Assembly (NCBI RefSeq): GCF_001552255.1
Contig: NZ_BCQV01000001.1
Location: 62,001-126,000 of the forward strand
DNA length: 64,000 nt
Source of the DNA: Alicyclobacillus shizuokensis NBRC 103103
GTDB taxonomy: Bacteria; Bacillota; Bacilli; Alicyclobacillales; Alicyclobacillaceae
Direction of reading: 5' to 3'
Both the position numbers and the translations under genes were made by a program. The notes below the pieces were generated by a model. The model was not told where the DNA came from. It made no database searches and worked only from the letters and a program-made list of their open reading frames with translations. Below are positions 58,481-64,000 of the stretch, piece by piece; the stretch's first letter is position 1, and every line of letters starts with the position of its first letter.

Positions 58481-59482
58481 TCAATCGCCGTCTGTGCGTG
58501 CAGCCGCCGTAACGCGATCCACCTGCCAACCCAGGCGCGATAAGCCGCGCTTCAGATGGTCGGCCTGTGTCGCCAAACGTTCGCTCACCTGTGCATCGTT
58601 GCACTGGATGTGCACCGACAGACGTGGCCGCTGGGCCAACAGCACGACTTCGTATTCCTCCCCGTCCATGGAAAAAGCGAGCTGGAGACGGTGCACGGGC
58701 TGCCCAGCGGAGTCGGTCTGCGTCCGCCGCTCTGCCTGCCAGCGGATGGACAGCGGGGAACCGTCCGGGCGCATCGCCTGATACACACCGCCACCCGTCA
58801 CCGGAGCCAGCGGAGAGGCGACGCTCGCCTCCAGCCGGTCGAGCAAGACGGCCCCCTTCAGGTCCGGCGGCAAGTCGGCCCACTTTCCGGCATCACGGAC
58901 GTCCTGAAACGGTACCAGGCGATCCGCACGCGCTGCGCCGGCGTCCCCGGAAACAGATGGCCCATCGCCCGTCCCTTGCAGGAGCGAGCCCAGCCGAGCT
59001 GAAGTGGCCTGTTTCGCCAGAGTCTCAAGCAGCCGCCACCAGGTCTGGACCACAGCTTGCAGGTCCGCGCGCGCGGGCGGAATCTGGGAAGCCTGCTCCC
59101 CCAGTGCGGCTGCTCGCACCTCCTGCGCCCCCGACAGCGCTGCTCGCATCTCCTGCTCCCTCGACGGCGCTGCTCGCACCTGCTGCGCTGATGGCGGATC
59201 GCCCGCGTCTGCGGTCGCCCAATGTTCCACAAGCAGCATCCGCCATGCCCATTCGGCAGCCAACAGGCGGGGGCGCTGCAAGACGGCCAACGGCAGCAAA
59301 CGCTCCCTGCCAGTCGCCAGGTGCTGCCCGAGGACGAGGGCATCGCCTGCCGCGGGGGCTGAACGAGCGGGCGTCGACGCCCTTCCAGGGGAGGCCGGCG
59401 CCTCAGCCGTACGCCCGTCCCCTCGCTGCACCGGGGCCGCAGGGTTGGTAGGCGGTGTCTGGGTAACACGGAGGTCATCCAT
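58481..59482 (-). CDS. ylqG: FliK-like hook-length-control-domain protein YlqG
   Basis: A 333-residue protein at the ylqG position. It has a polar Ala/Gly/Pro-rich N-terminal part, a run of three degenerate ten-residue repeats (RAAxxxxQEV, about residues 100-130), and a C-terminal FliK-type beta domain (HRLQLAFSMDGEEYEVVLLAQRPRLSVHIQCND) ending in LSRLGWQVDRV. ATG at 59482 overlaps the rnhB stop. The pairing with ylqH echoes FliK-FlhB. Confidence 0.75.
   Translation of the reverse strand: MDDLRVTQTPPTNPAAPVQRGDGRTAEAPASPGRASTPARSAPAAGDALVLGQHLATGRERLLPLAVLQRPRLLAAEWAWRMLLVEHWATADAGDPPSAQQVRAAPSREQEMRAALSGAQEVRAAALGEQASQIPPARADLQAVVQTWWRLLETLAKQATSARLGSLLQGTGDGPSVSGDAGAARADRLVPFQDVRDAGKWADLPPDLKGAVLLDRLEASVASPLAPVTGGGVYQAMRPDGSPLSIRWQAERRTQTDSAGQPVHRLQLAFSMDGEEYEVVLLAQRPRLSVHIQCNDAQVSERLATQADHLKRGLSRLGWQVDRVTAAARTDGD
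59109..59190 (-). repeat. Tandem 30-bp repeat inside ylqG
   Basis: Two full copies and one partial copy of a 30-bp unit beginning GCTGCTCGCA (59109-59138, 59139-59168, 59169-59190) keep the reading frame and encode a ten-residue repeat. Copies differ by a few substitutions. The number may vary between strains. Confidence 0.7.
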
Positions 59483-60170
59483 CCAAACTCAACCTCACCT
59501 GCAGGCACTGGGCCACCGGAGCGAACGATTGGCGATGCACAGGCGTCGGACCCAACCGCGCCAGCGCAGCCCTGTGCTCTCGGGTGCCGTAACCCGCGTT
59601 GCGATCAAACCCAAAGTCGGGATATGTATGGGCCAGTTCGGCCATGCGCCGGTCCCTCGCGACCTTGGCGACGATGGAGGCCGCCGCGATAGACAGACAC
59701 CTGGCATCTCCGTCCACGACCGGAAGACAGGACCAGTCCGCCGGCGCATCCAAGGGCGGGTGCAGACCATCGACCAACACCGCATGCGGGGTCACAGCCA
59801 GGTTGCGAATGGCCCGGGCCATGGCTAAACGCGAGGCCTGCAGGATATTCAACTCGTCGATCTCGGCGACACTCGCCCATCCGATGCCCACGGCGAGCGC
59901 GCGCTCGACAATCCAGTCGTACAACTCTTCCCGCCTGCGCCGGCTGAGACACTTCGAATCGTTGATACCCGTCCACAGTTCGGCGCTGCCGTCCAACACC
60001 ACGGCGGCAGCCGTCACAGGCCCCGCGAGACAGCCTCTCCCAGCCTCATCTACACCCGCCACAATCAGTCCTTCCCGCCAAGCATCACCAATCACCTGCC
60101 GCTCCTCCCGCCACAACCGATACGAGCGGTCCCGTTCTTCTGGCTCCGCTCCTCGGGAACGACTGGACAT
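59475..60170 (-). CDS. rnhB: Ribonuclease HII
   Basis: RNase HII removes ribonucleotides from DNA. The 231-residue protein has VDEAGRGCLAGPV (Asp41, Glu42), a GDARCLSIAAASIVAKVARDR motif, and a GYGTREH motif. ATG at 60170 has GGGGGTGG upstream; the frame is open 48 codons further but that part is not family-like. Confidence 0.94.
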   Translation of the reverse strand: MSSRSRGAEPEERDRSYRLWREERQVIGDAWREGLIVAGVDEAGRGCLAGPVTAAAVVLDGSAELWTGINDSKCLSRRRREELYDWIVERALAVGIGWASVAEIDELNILQASRLAMARAIRNLAVTPHAVLVDGLHPPLDAPADWSCLPVVDGDARCLSIAAASIVAKVARDRRMAELAHTYPDFGFDRNAGYGTREHRAALARLGPTPVHRQSFAPVAQCLQVRLSLDG

Positions 60171-60295
60171 GCAGCCACCCCCAACCTGTTTTGAACCCGT
60201 TGCTTGCACCTCTAGTGTAGCGAGAATCCAGTGTGGTGACGAGACACAATTTGGAGAAAGGGTGATCCGATAGAACTTCCGTCCTGAAGTGCATG

Positions 60296-61183
60296 TCAGA
60301 CCTCGCTCGGCCACTCAAGACTGATGCGCCCCAGCTTGCCTGTCTGCAACTCCCGCACTACCAGTTCGCTCACCCGCTCCGTGTCCGGCACCCCCCCGCG
60401 CCCCAGAAGTCCGCGCCGGACCGCGATTTGCTCCATCAGCGGCTGCGCCAGGGTGTAGGACTCGAGCGGATTGGCCGTGCGCAGGTCACCCGGCAAGCTA
60501 TCCAGCCCGTACCGCTCGCGGAGGCAGTTGGGATAGTGGGCGGCCGCCCAGGTCAAGAAATACGCGCAGAGCTCCTGAATGTCCAGAACCGACGACTTCA
60601 GGGCCCCGCTCAAAGCCAGGCGAGCCGCGGCGTGCGGATCTTCCAACTTCGGCCACAGCACGCCCGGGGTGTCCAGCAGCTCCAATCCTGCTACACGAAT
60701 CCACTGCTGCACCTTCGTGATGCCAGGACGGTCCCCGATGGAGGTTGCGGCTTTTCCCACCAATCGGTTGATCAGCGACGATTTGCCCACATTGGGGATG
60801 CCGACCACCATGGCTTTCACCGCCCGCGGTCGAATGCCTTTACGCAAGTCGCGTTCCCGCTTGGCCGCGGTTGCCCGCTGCAACGCCTTGGGTATCTCAT
60901 CCACACCGCGCCCGCTGCGGGCATCGACGCCAAGCGTCTCCCGGCCCAACGCCCGGAAGTGATGGTGCCACTGTTCGGTCACCGAATCATCCGCCAAATC
61001 GATGCGCGTCATCACGGTCACGCGGGGTTTGCTCCCCACCATTTGCTCCAACATCGGATTGGCGCTGGCCATCGGCAGGCGCGCGTCCACCAACTCGATG
61101 ACCGCGTCGACCCTCCGCAGGCTGTCCGCCATCTCCCGGCGCGCCTTTGCCATATGACCTGGAAACCAGTTTATCGAACGCAT
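60296..61183 (-). CDS. rbgA: 50S ribosome assembly GTPase RbgA (YlqF)
   Basis: RbgA is a circularly permuted GTPase for late 50S assembly. The 295-residue protein has its G4 motif first: MTRIDLAD at about 58-65, where NKxD is usual; here it is TRID. G1 GIPNVGKS is at 128-135, then GITKVQQW and DTPG. The C-terminal region resembles ANTAR-like helices of the family. ATG at 61183. It is 48 bp after the rplS terminator hairpin, in the normal rplS-rbgA-rnhB order. Confidence 0.93.
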   Translation of the reverse strand: MRSINWFPGHMAKARREMADSLRRVDAVIELVDARLPMASANPMLEQMVGSKPRVTVMTRIDLADDSVTEQWHHHFRALGRETLGVDARSGRGVDEIPKALQRATAAKRERDLRKGIRPRAVKAMVVGIPNVGKSSLINRLVGKAATSIGDRPGITKVQQWIRVAGLELLDTPGVLWPKLEDPHAAARLALSGALKSSVLDIQELCAYFLTWAAAHYPNCLRERYGLDSLPGDLRTANPLESYTLAQPLMEQIAVRRGLLGRGGVPDTERVSELVVRELQTGKLGRISLEWPSEV

Positions 61184-61226
61184 GTTCTCCCCCTGTTCGG
61201 TCCGTCAATCCAGGCGTACCAACAAC

Positions 61227-61258
61227 GAAAGCGGGAGACACACCGGTCCCCCGCTTTC
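61227..61258 (-). terminator. Hairpin after rplS
   Basis: On the minus strand GAAAGCGGG (61250-61258) and CCCGCTTTC (61227-61235) form a perfect 9-bp stem with a 14-nt loop, followed by GTTGTTGG. It is 40 bp after the rplS stop and probably lowers read-through into rbgA. Confidence 0.55.
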
Positions 61259-61297
61259 CTAGGTTGCCCCAGACTCCACCTGCAGCTCGGCCAACGG

Positions 61298-61648
61298 TTA
61301 CGCGTTGTTGCGAATCTCCTTGATTCGCGCAGCCTTGCCGGAACGGCCCCGCAGGTAGTACAGCTTCGCCCGGCGCACGCGGCCGCGGCGCACAACCTCA
61401 ATCTTTTCGATGTTCGGCGAATGCAGAGGAAACGTCCGCTCCACGCCGACACCGTACGAAACCTTGCGGACCGTGTACGTCTCGCTGATACCGCCGCCCC
61501 GACGCCGGATGACCACGCCTTCGAACACCTGCACGCGCTCACGCTGACCTTCACGCACCCGCACGTGCACGCGCAAGGTATCTCCCGGGCGAAACTCCGG
61601 AATATCGGAACGCAGTTGCTCCTGCGTAATCTCACGCACCAAATCCAT
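61298..61648 (-). CDS. rplS: 50S ribosomal protein L19
   Basis: L19 sits at the 30S-50S interface. The 116-residue protein has [29 protein letters not shown] and [23 protein letters not shown], the family signature. ATG at 61648 has AAGGAGG upstream. In most Bacilli it follows trmD; here a promoter and a short unknown ORF precede it instead. Confidence 0.97.
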   Translation of the reverse strand: MDLVREITQEQLRSDIPEFRPGDTLRVHVRVREGQRERVQVFEGVVIRRRGGGISETYTVRKVSYGVGVERTFPLHSPNIEKIEVVRRGRVRRAKLYYLRGRSGKAARIKEIRNNA

Positions 61649-61717
61649 AGACACGGCCTCCTTCCCGTTCGTGTTCGTACCAGAATGCTGGCAGAGGACC
61701 ACGTAGTCACGCGCAAC

Positions 61718-61747
61718 AGTGTACCATAAGTCCACAAGCCACGGCAA
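61718..61747 (-). promoter_or_regulatory. Promoter of rplS
   Basis: TTGCCG (61742-61747) and TACACT (61718-61723), 18 bp apart on the minus strand, with an extended TGG before the -10. It lies immediately after the terminator-like hairpin at 61778-61801. Confidence 0.6.
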
Positions 61748-61777
61748 TCACCGATTGTCCGCCCGTCTGAACGCGCA

Positions 61778-61801
61778 AACGGCGCCGCAAGCGGCGCCGT
61801 T
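61778..61801. terminator. Terminator-like hairpin after the 49-codon ORF
   Basis: AACGGCGCC and GGCGCCGTT flank GCAAGC, itself able to extend the stem. The minus-strand stem is followed only by TTTG, so the U-tract is weak. It is 27 bp after the small ORF stop and before the rplS promoter. Confidence 0.55.
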
Positions 61802-61828
61802 CGAGTTCCTATGGGATCATGCGCTGCA

Positions 61829-61978
61829 TCAGGATAAGGGAACCGGTCCCTCCTGGTCCAACGAATTACCCGATTCTGTCTCCATCTCCGCAGCGTCCTT
61901 GGCAAAGGGCAGGCGATTGAGCGATCGGATAATCTCAATGTCACGAATCAAATCTGGAAGCTCCGGCTGCTTCATCAT
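61829..61978 (-). CDS. Small acidic ORF downstream of c-di-AMP riboswitch (49 aa)
   Basis: I do not recognise this 49-residue product. Its first half, MMKQPELPDLIRDIEIIRSL, looks helical and the rest is acidic (10 Asp/Glu against 5 Lys/Arg in total). There is no signal peptide, membrane segment or cysteine. Support for a real gene: SD GGGAGGG (61987-61993) 8 bp before ATG at 61978, position directly behind a riboswitch with its own promoter, and a terminator-like hairpin after the stop. The frame is open to an ATG at 62044, which lacks an SD. It could also be a leader peptide. Confidence 0.55.
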   Translation of the reverse strand: MMKQPELPDLIRDIEIIRSLNRLPFAKDAAEMETESGNSLDQEGPVPLS

Positions 61979-61992
61979 GTTCAGGTCCCTCC

Positions 61993-62013
61993 CGATTTCA
62001 CAGAATGAAATCG
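61993..62013 (-). promoter_or_regulatory. Hairpin abutting the SD of the 49-codon ORF
   Basis: CGATTTCA (62006-62013) and TGAAATCG (61993-62000), as read on the minus strand, form an 8-bp stem with a 5-nt loop. Its 3' arm shares one base with the SD GGGAGGG. It may take part in the riboswitch expression platform by affecting SD access. Confidence 0.5.
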
Positions 62014-62040
62014 CGAGTTCCGCACATATGGAAGTTTTGC

Positions 62041-62062
62041 CCATCCGGCTGAGCCGGGATGG
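62041..62062 (-). promoter_or_regulatory. Hairpin just 3' of the riboswitch aptamer
   Basis: CCATC-C-CGGC and GCCG-GATGG pair around TCA with one bulged C, about 10 nt after the aptamer end. No U-tract follows, so it is not a clear terminator. It may be an expression-platform stem or an extension of the aptamer. Confidence 0.45.
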
Positions 62063-62067
62063 CCATT

Positions 62068-62180
62068 CCTACACGCTTACGGAGTTAGCTGACGGGTTAG
62101 GGCGTAGGATTCCCTTCGCGTATGCGATTCACCCCAAAAGACCGGGTCCTCCGCTTCCGATATGGAACTCAGCGATTTGA
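62068..62180 (-). promoter_or_regulatory. Cyclic di-AMP riboswitch (ydaO/yuaA type)
   Basis: On the minus strand the conserved blocks of the ydaO aptamer appear in order: an ATCGCTGA segment (62169-62176), GGAGGACC, GGGGTGAATC (62126-62135), GGGAATCC, CCGTCAGCTAAC (62084-62095) and CGTAAGCG (62074-62081). These match the known consensus elements in spacing over about 110 nt. ydaO riboswitches bind c-di-AMP and usually turn genes off at high ligand. The promoter at 62196-62224 lies directly upstream and the 49-codon ORF is the only gene before a hairpin. Class assignment is from recalled consensus, not a covariance-model search. Confidence 0.85.
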
Positions 62181-62195
62181 AGTTGACGTAATACT

Positions 62196-62224
62196 ATTAT
62201 ACGCGACATGGCCCGCACAAGCAA
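62196..62224 (-). promoter_or_regulatory. Promoter of the riboswitch transcript
   Basis: TTGCTT (62219-62224) and a perfect TATAAT (62196-62201) are 17 bp apart on the minus strand. Transcription would begin near 62188, about 10 nt before the aptamer. Confidence 0.7.
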
Positions 62225-62310
62225 ATGCTCGGTTCGCTTTGGCCGCACAGGTCATCTCTTTTTCGGCCGCCGTCGCATGACCCCGCCCCGCATGCCGGAC
62301 AGGTTCCTCT

Positions 62311-63075
62311 TTACTTTGCGGCGGGCAGGCCGCTGGGTACCGCCACCTGGGACACATCGTTGTAATTGAAAAAGATGACATCCGTGGTCATTGTGGTCGC
62401 CCCGCTAGCCGATGCTATCGATTGTGTCGTGGTCACCTGGTGAAGACGGTCATCTGAGATGCCGACAGCGAACGTGAACAAGGTATCGCCCTGGGCACGG
62501 AGTGCAGTTCCGGCACCGTCCCACAAGCTGTCCATGCGCCGCCACACCGTCGCCGGCAGCGACACCTCGTACACCCGGCAAAATTCGCCGCCGACAAACT
62601 TTCGTGGACGCTCTGACAACGGCTGGTCATGGTCCTGAGCCCAATTCAGCAAGTTCCGATACTCTCCGAACCAATTAAGGTCCAACGGGTGGTCCAGTTT
62701 ATGCCACACATCCTGGTAGGCGTAATAATTGCCAGTCCCATCACGGTATACCTCGTACGACTCGCGCCCTGCCCGGACCTGAAAATCGGCCGCTCCATTG
62801 GCCCCCACGCTGCCATGAACACTTAGATCCCCGGATGTAGCGCCGTGCCGAGCATGCACGTACACCTTCACCTGGTATGAGGACGCCTCAGCAGCCCGGG
62901 CCGTGGCGGTATCCAGAGCCGTCCATACCGACGACGACGAGGAGACGGGCGAAGACTGAAGTGGTTGGATAGCGTTCGGATCGACCGCCGGCGTACAACC
63001 GGCCAAGGCCAGGCTGGTCGTCACAACCAGCCCTGCCCTACCGAGTCTGGACCTGTCCGTCCCTGTTGTCACCAC
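62311..63075 (-). CDS. Lipoprotein of unknown function
   Basis: A 254-residue protein with a lipoprotein signal (Arg residues, LVVTTSLALAGCTP, lipobox LAGC with Cys27), so it should be anchored on the outer face of the membrane. The mature part begins with a Ser-rich stretch, then SSYQVKVYVHARHG and repeated beta-strand-like segments resembling LolA/LppX-type lipid-binding lipoproteins; that is only a general impression. GTG at 63075 has GAGGAGG 8 bp upstream and overlaps the stop of the preceding gene. Confidence 0.75.
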   Translation of the reverse strand: MVTTGTDRSRLGRAGLVVTTSLALAGCTPAVDPNAIQPLQSSPVSSSSSVWTALDTATARAAEASSYQVKVYVHARHGATSGDLSVHGSVGANGAADFQVRAGRESYEVYRDGTGNYYAYQDVWHKLDHPLDLNWFGEYRNLLNWAQDHDQPLSERPRKFVGGEFCRVYEVSLPATVWRRMDSLWDGAGTALRAQGDTLFTFAVGISDDRLHQVTTTQSIASASGATTMTTDVIFFNYNDVSQVAVPSGLPAAK

Positions 63076-64000
63076 CGCAAACGCCTCCTCTGCCTCCATC
63101 CCGCCACAATAAAACCTGCCAGCACCAGCAGCCACGCCACCACCAAGGCTGGCTGCAGGGGCCAGAAATGCCTCGCCAGCACAACGTACGCGCCGCTGCC
63201 GGCCACCGCCGCCACCAAGTACGGTGGTTTCTCGGGGAAGAACTGCACCTGGCGGACGTTCTCAATCCCGCTTTCGAACACGCGCCAGTTCCGGTACAGC
63301 TGTCCGTCACGGTAAGTGTAGGACGTCAGATAGGTGGTGCTGGATGAGCAAACCGCGCTCCGGTCGTCAGCCAGAATCTCCGGTGCTGTCCCAGGCGCGG
63401 TGCGGATGCTGGCAAGAAACTGCAGGTCGTCGTTGGGCGCCGTATAGATGCGGCGCGCGTGTCCGTCACGCGTAAAACTCAAGATATAGGCGGGCGAGGC
63501 GTTGACAAAGACGACATCCTTATCAGCCGTCCCGATGGGGCCGACCTGCATCGCCTCGCCAATCGGATTCGCCAAGGCACCGTGCAGACTCGCCACAACG
63601 TGCGGGCGGCTTCCGGAGAGCGACACCACCTGTAGGAGATTGCTGCCGCCCAACAGCAGCTCATGGGCGCCCGGCCTGGTGAACGAACCGCTGCTGATGA
63701 CAAACTGGGCCTCGACGCGCACATGCACAGTGCGGCCCCGCCACTTCCCGGAGAGGACGCCGTTATCGATGCGCCACGGCACCACCGGTGCAGCGCCAGC
63801 CTTGCGAAGGGACTCTGACCAATCCTTCCACTCATCCTGGTTAGCCTGCACAGTCAGCTGGGCCAACTCGGGTGCGTACTGGGCGAGCTGCAGTGCGACG
63901 TCTACCGCACCGGCGGACGACTGCGTCCGGATCGTATACTGCAGCAGTCGCCCCCCCACGACCGCCCACGTGCTGCGATCAAAAGGAGTAAAGGCGCCGC
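63069..64000 (-). CDS. Membrane-anchored protein of unknown function, 5' end outside window
   Basis: The reading frame is open to the window edge, so the N-terminus is missing; 310 codons are visible. The sequence alternates short beta-strand segments (LLLGGSNLLQVVSLSG, VGPIGTADKDVVFVN, AYILSFTRDGHARRIY) that suggest a beta-propeller outside the membrane. It ends with a transmembrane helix (PALVVAWLLVLAGFIVAGW) and a basic cytoplasmic tail (RQRRRLRW). It is coupled to the lipoprotein by a 7-bp overlap, so the two may act together. Confidence 0.7.
   Translation of the reverse strand, partial: GAFTPFDRSTWAVVGGRLLQYTIRTQSSAGAVDVALQLAQYAPELAQLTVQANQDEWKDWSESLRKAGAAPVVPWRIDNGVLSGKWRGRTVHVRVEAQFVISSGSFTRPGAHELLLGGSNLLQVVSLSGSRPHVVASLHGALANPIGEAMQVGPIGTADKDVVFVNASPAYILSFTRDGHARRIYTAPNDDLQFLASIRTAPGTAPEILADDRSAVCSSSTTYLTSYTYRDGQLYRNWRVFESGIENVRQVQFFPEKPPYLVAAVAGSGAYVVLARHFWPLQPALVVAWLLVLAGFIVAGWRQRRRLRW

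Noticed and set aside
60171-60295. Promoter ahead of rnhB (TCGTCA, 17 bp, TACACT)
   Set aside because: Only 4/6 matches in each box and no other support; rnhB can be read from upstream.
61719-62180. 153-codon plus-strand frame covering the riboswitch region
   Set aside because: It runs antisense to the riboswitch, promoters and rplS leader; the conserved RNA blocks explain the sequence better.

Overview
The window is a 64-kb piece of a Gram-positive, flagellated, endospore-former-type chromosome (phylum Bacillota, class Bacilli). The evidence is PolC-type DNA polymerase III, FliY alongside FliM, CheC/CheD, HslVU, TrmFO, RbgA, a YlxR/YlxQ pair and a ydaO-type c-di-AMP riboswitch. Gene order follows the Bacillus subtilis rplS-to-ribF segment almost gene for gene. 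The base composition is high for this class (about 60 % G+C by eye) and GTG and TTG starts are common. An Alicyclobacillaceae-like lineage would fit, but I cannot prove the genus. Nearly every gene is on the minus strand, so transcription runs from right to left. Only typA and the yifB/comM gene are on the plus strand.

In transcription order, the right end (64000 to about 61700) holds a truncated membrane-anchored protein and a lipoprotein. They are followed by a promoter, a c-di-AMP riboswitch and a 49-codon ORF of unknown function. Next comes rplS with its own promoter, then rbgA, rnhB, a FliK-like gene (ylqG), an orphan FlhB C-terminal-domain gene (ylqH) and yraN. yifB is inverted, followed by a small membrane protein and then sucC-sucD, dprA, topA, trmFO, xerC and hslV-hslU. 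A strong terminator closes the hslU end.

From 45466 down to 22711 lies one continuous fla/che operon: flgB, flgC, fliE, fliF-G-H-I-J, ylxF, fliK, flgD, flgG, flbD, fliL, fliM, fliY, cheY, fliO-P-Q-R, flhB, flhA, flhF, a degenerate flhG, cheW, cheC, cheD and a swrB-like gene. Most genes overlap by a few bases. The block encodes the MS ring, C ring, export gate, export ATPase, hook scaffold and part of the chemotaxis adaptation system. Compared with B. subtilis, codY, cheB, cheA and sigD are missing, and the FlhG ATPase has lost its P-loop while keeping the FlhF-activating DQAxxLR helix.

The rest is housekeeping: rpsB, tsf, pyrH, frr, uppS, cdsA, dxr, rseP, polC and pheA (translation, UMP kinase, lipid and isoprenoid synthesis, replication, phenylalanine), then typA on the opposite strand. 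The rimP-nusA-ylxR-ylxQ-infB-rbfA-nrnA-truB-ribF translation/transcription operon follows, driven by a good sigma-A promoter and a hairpin leader; ribF runs off the left edge. No tRNA, rRNA, CRISPR array, insertion sequence or prophage was seen.

The two observations I rate highest are the c-di-AMP riboswitch placed in front of a tiny uncharacterised ORF, and the pseudo-ATPase FlhG paired with an FlhF that is itself shortened and altered in its G3 motif.
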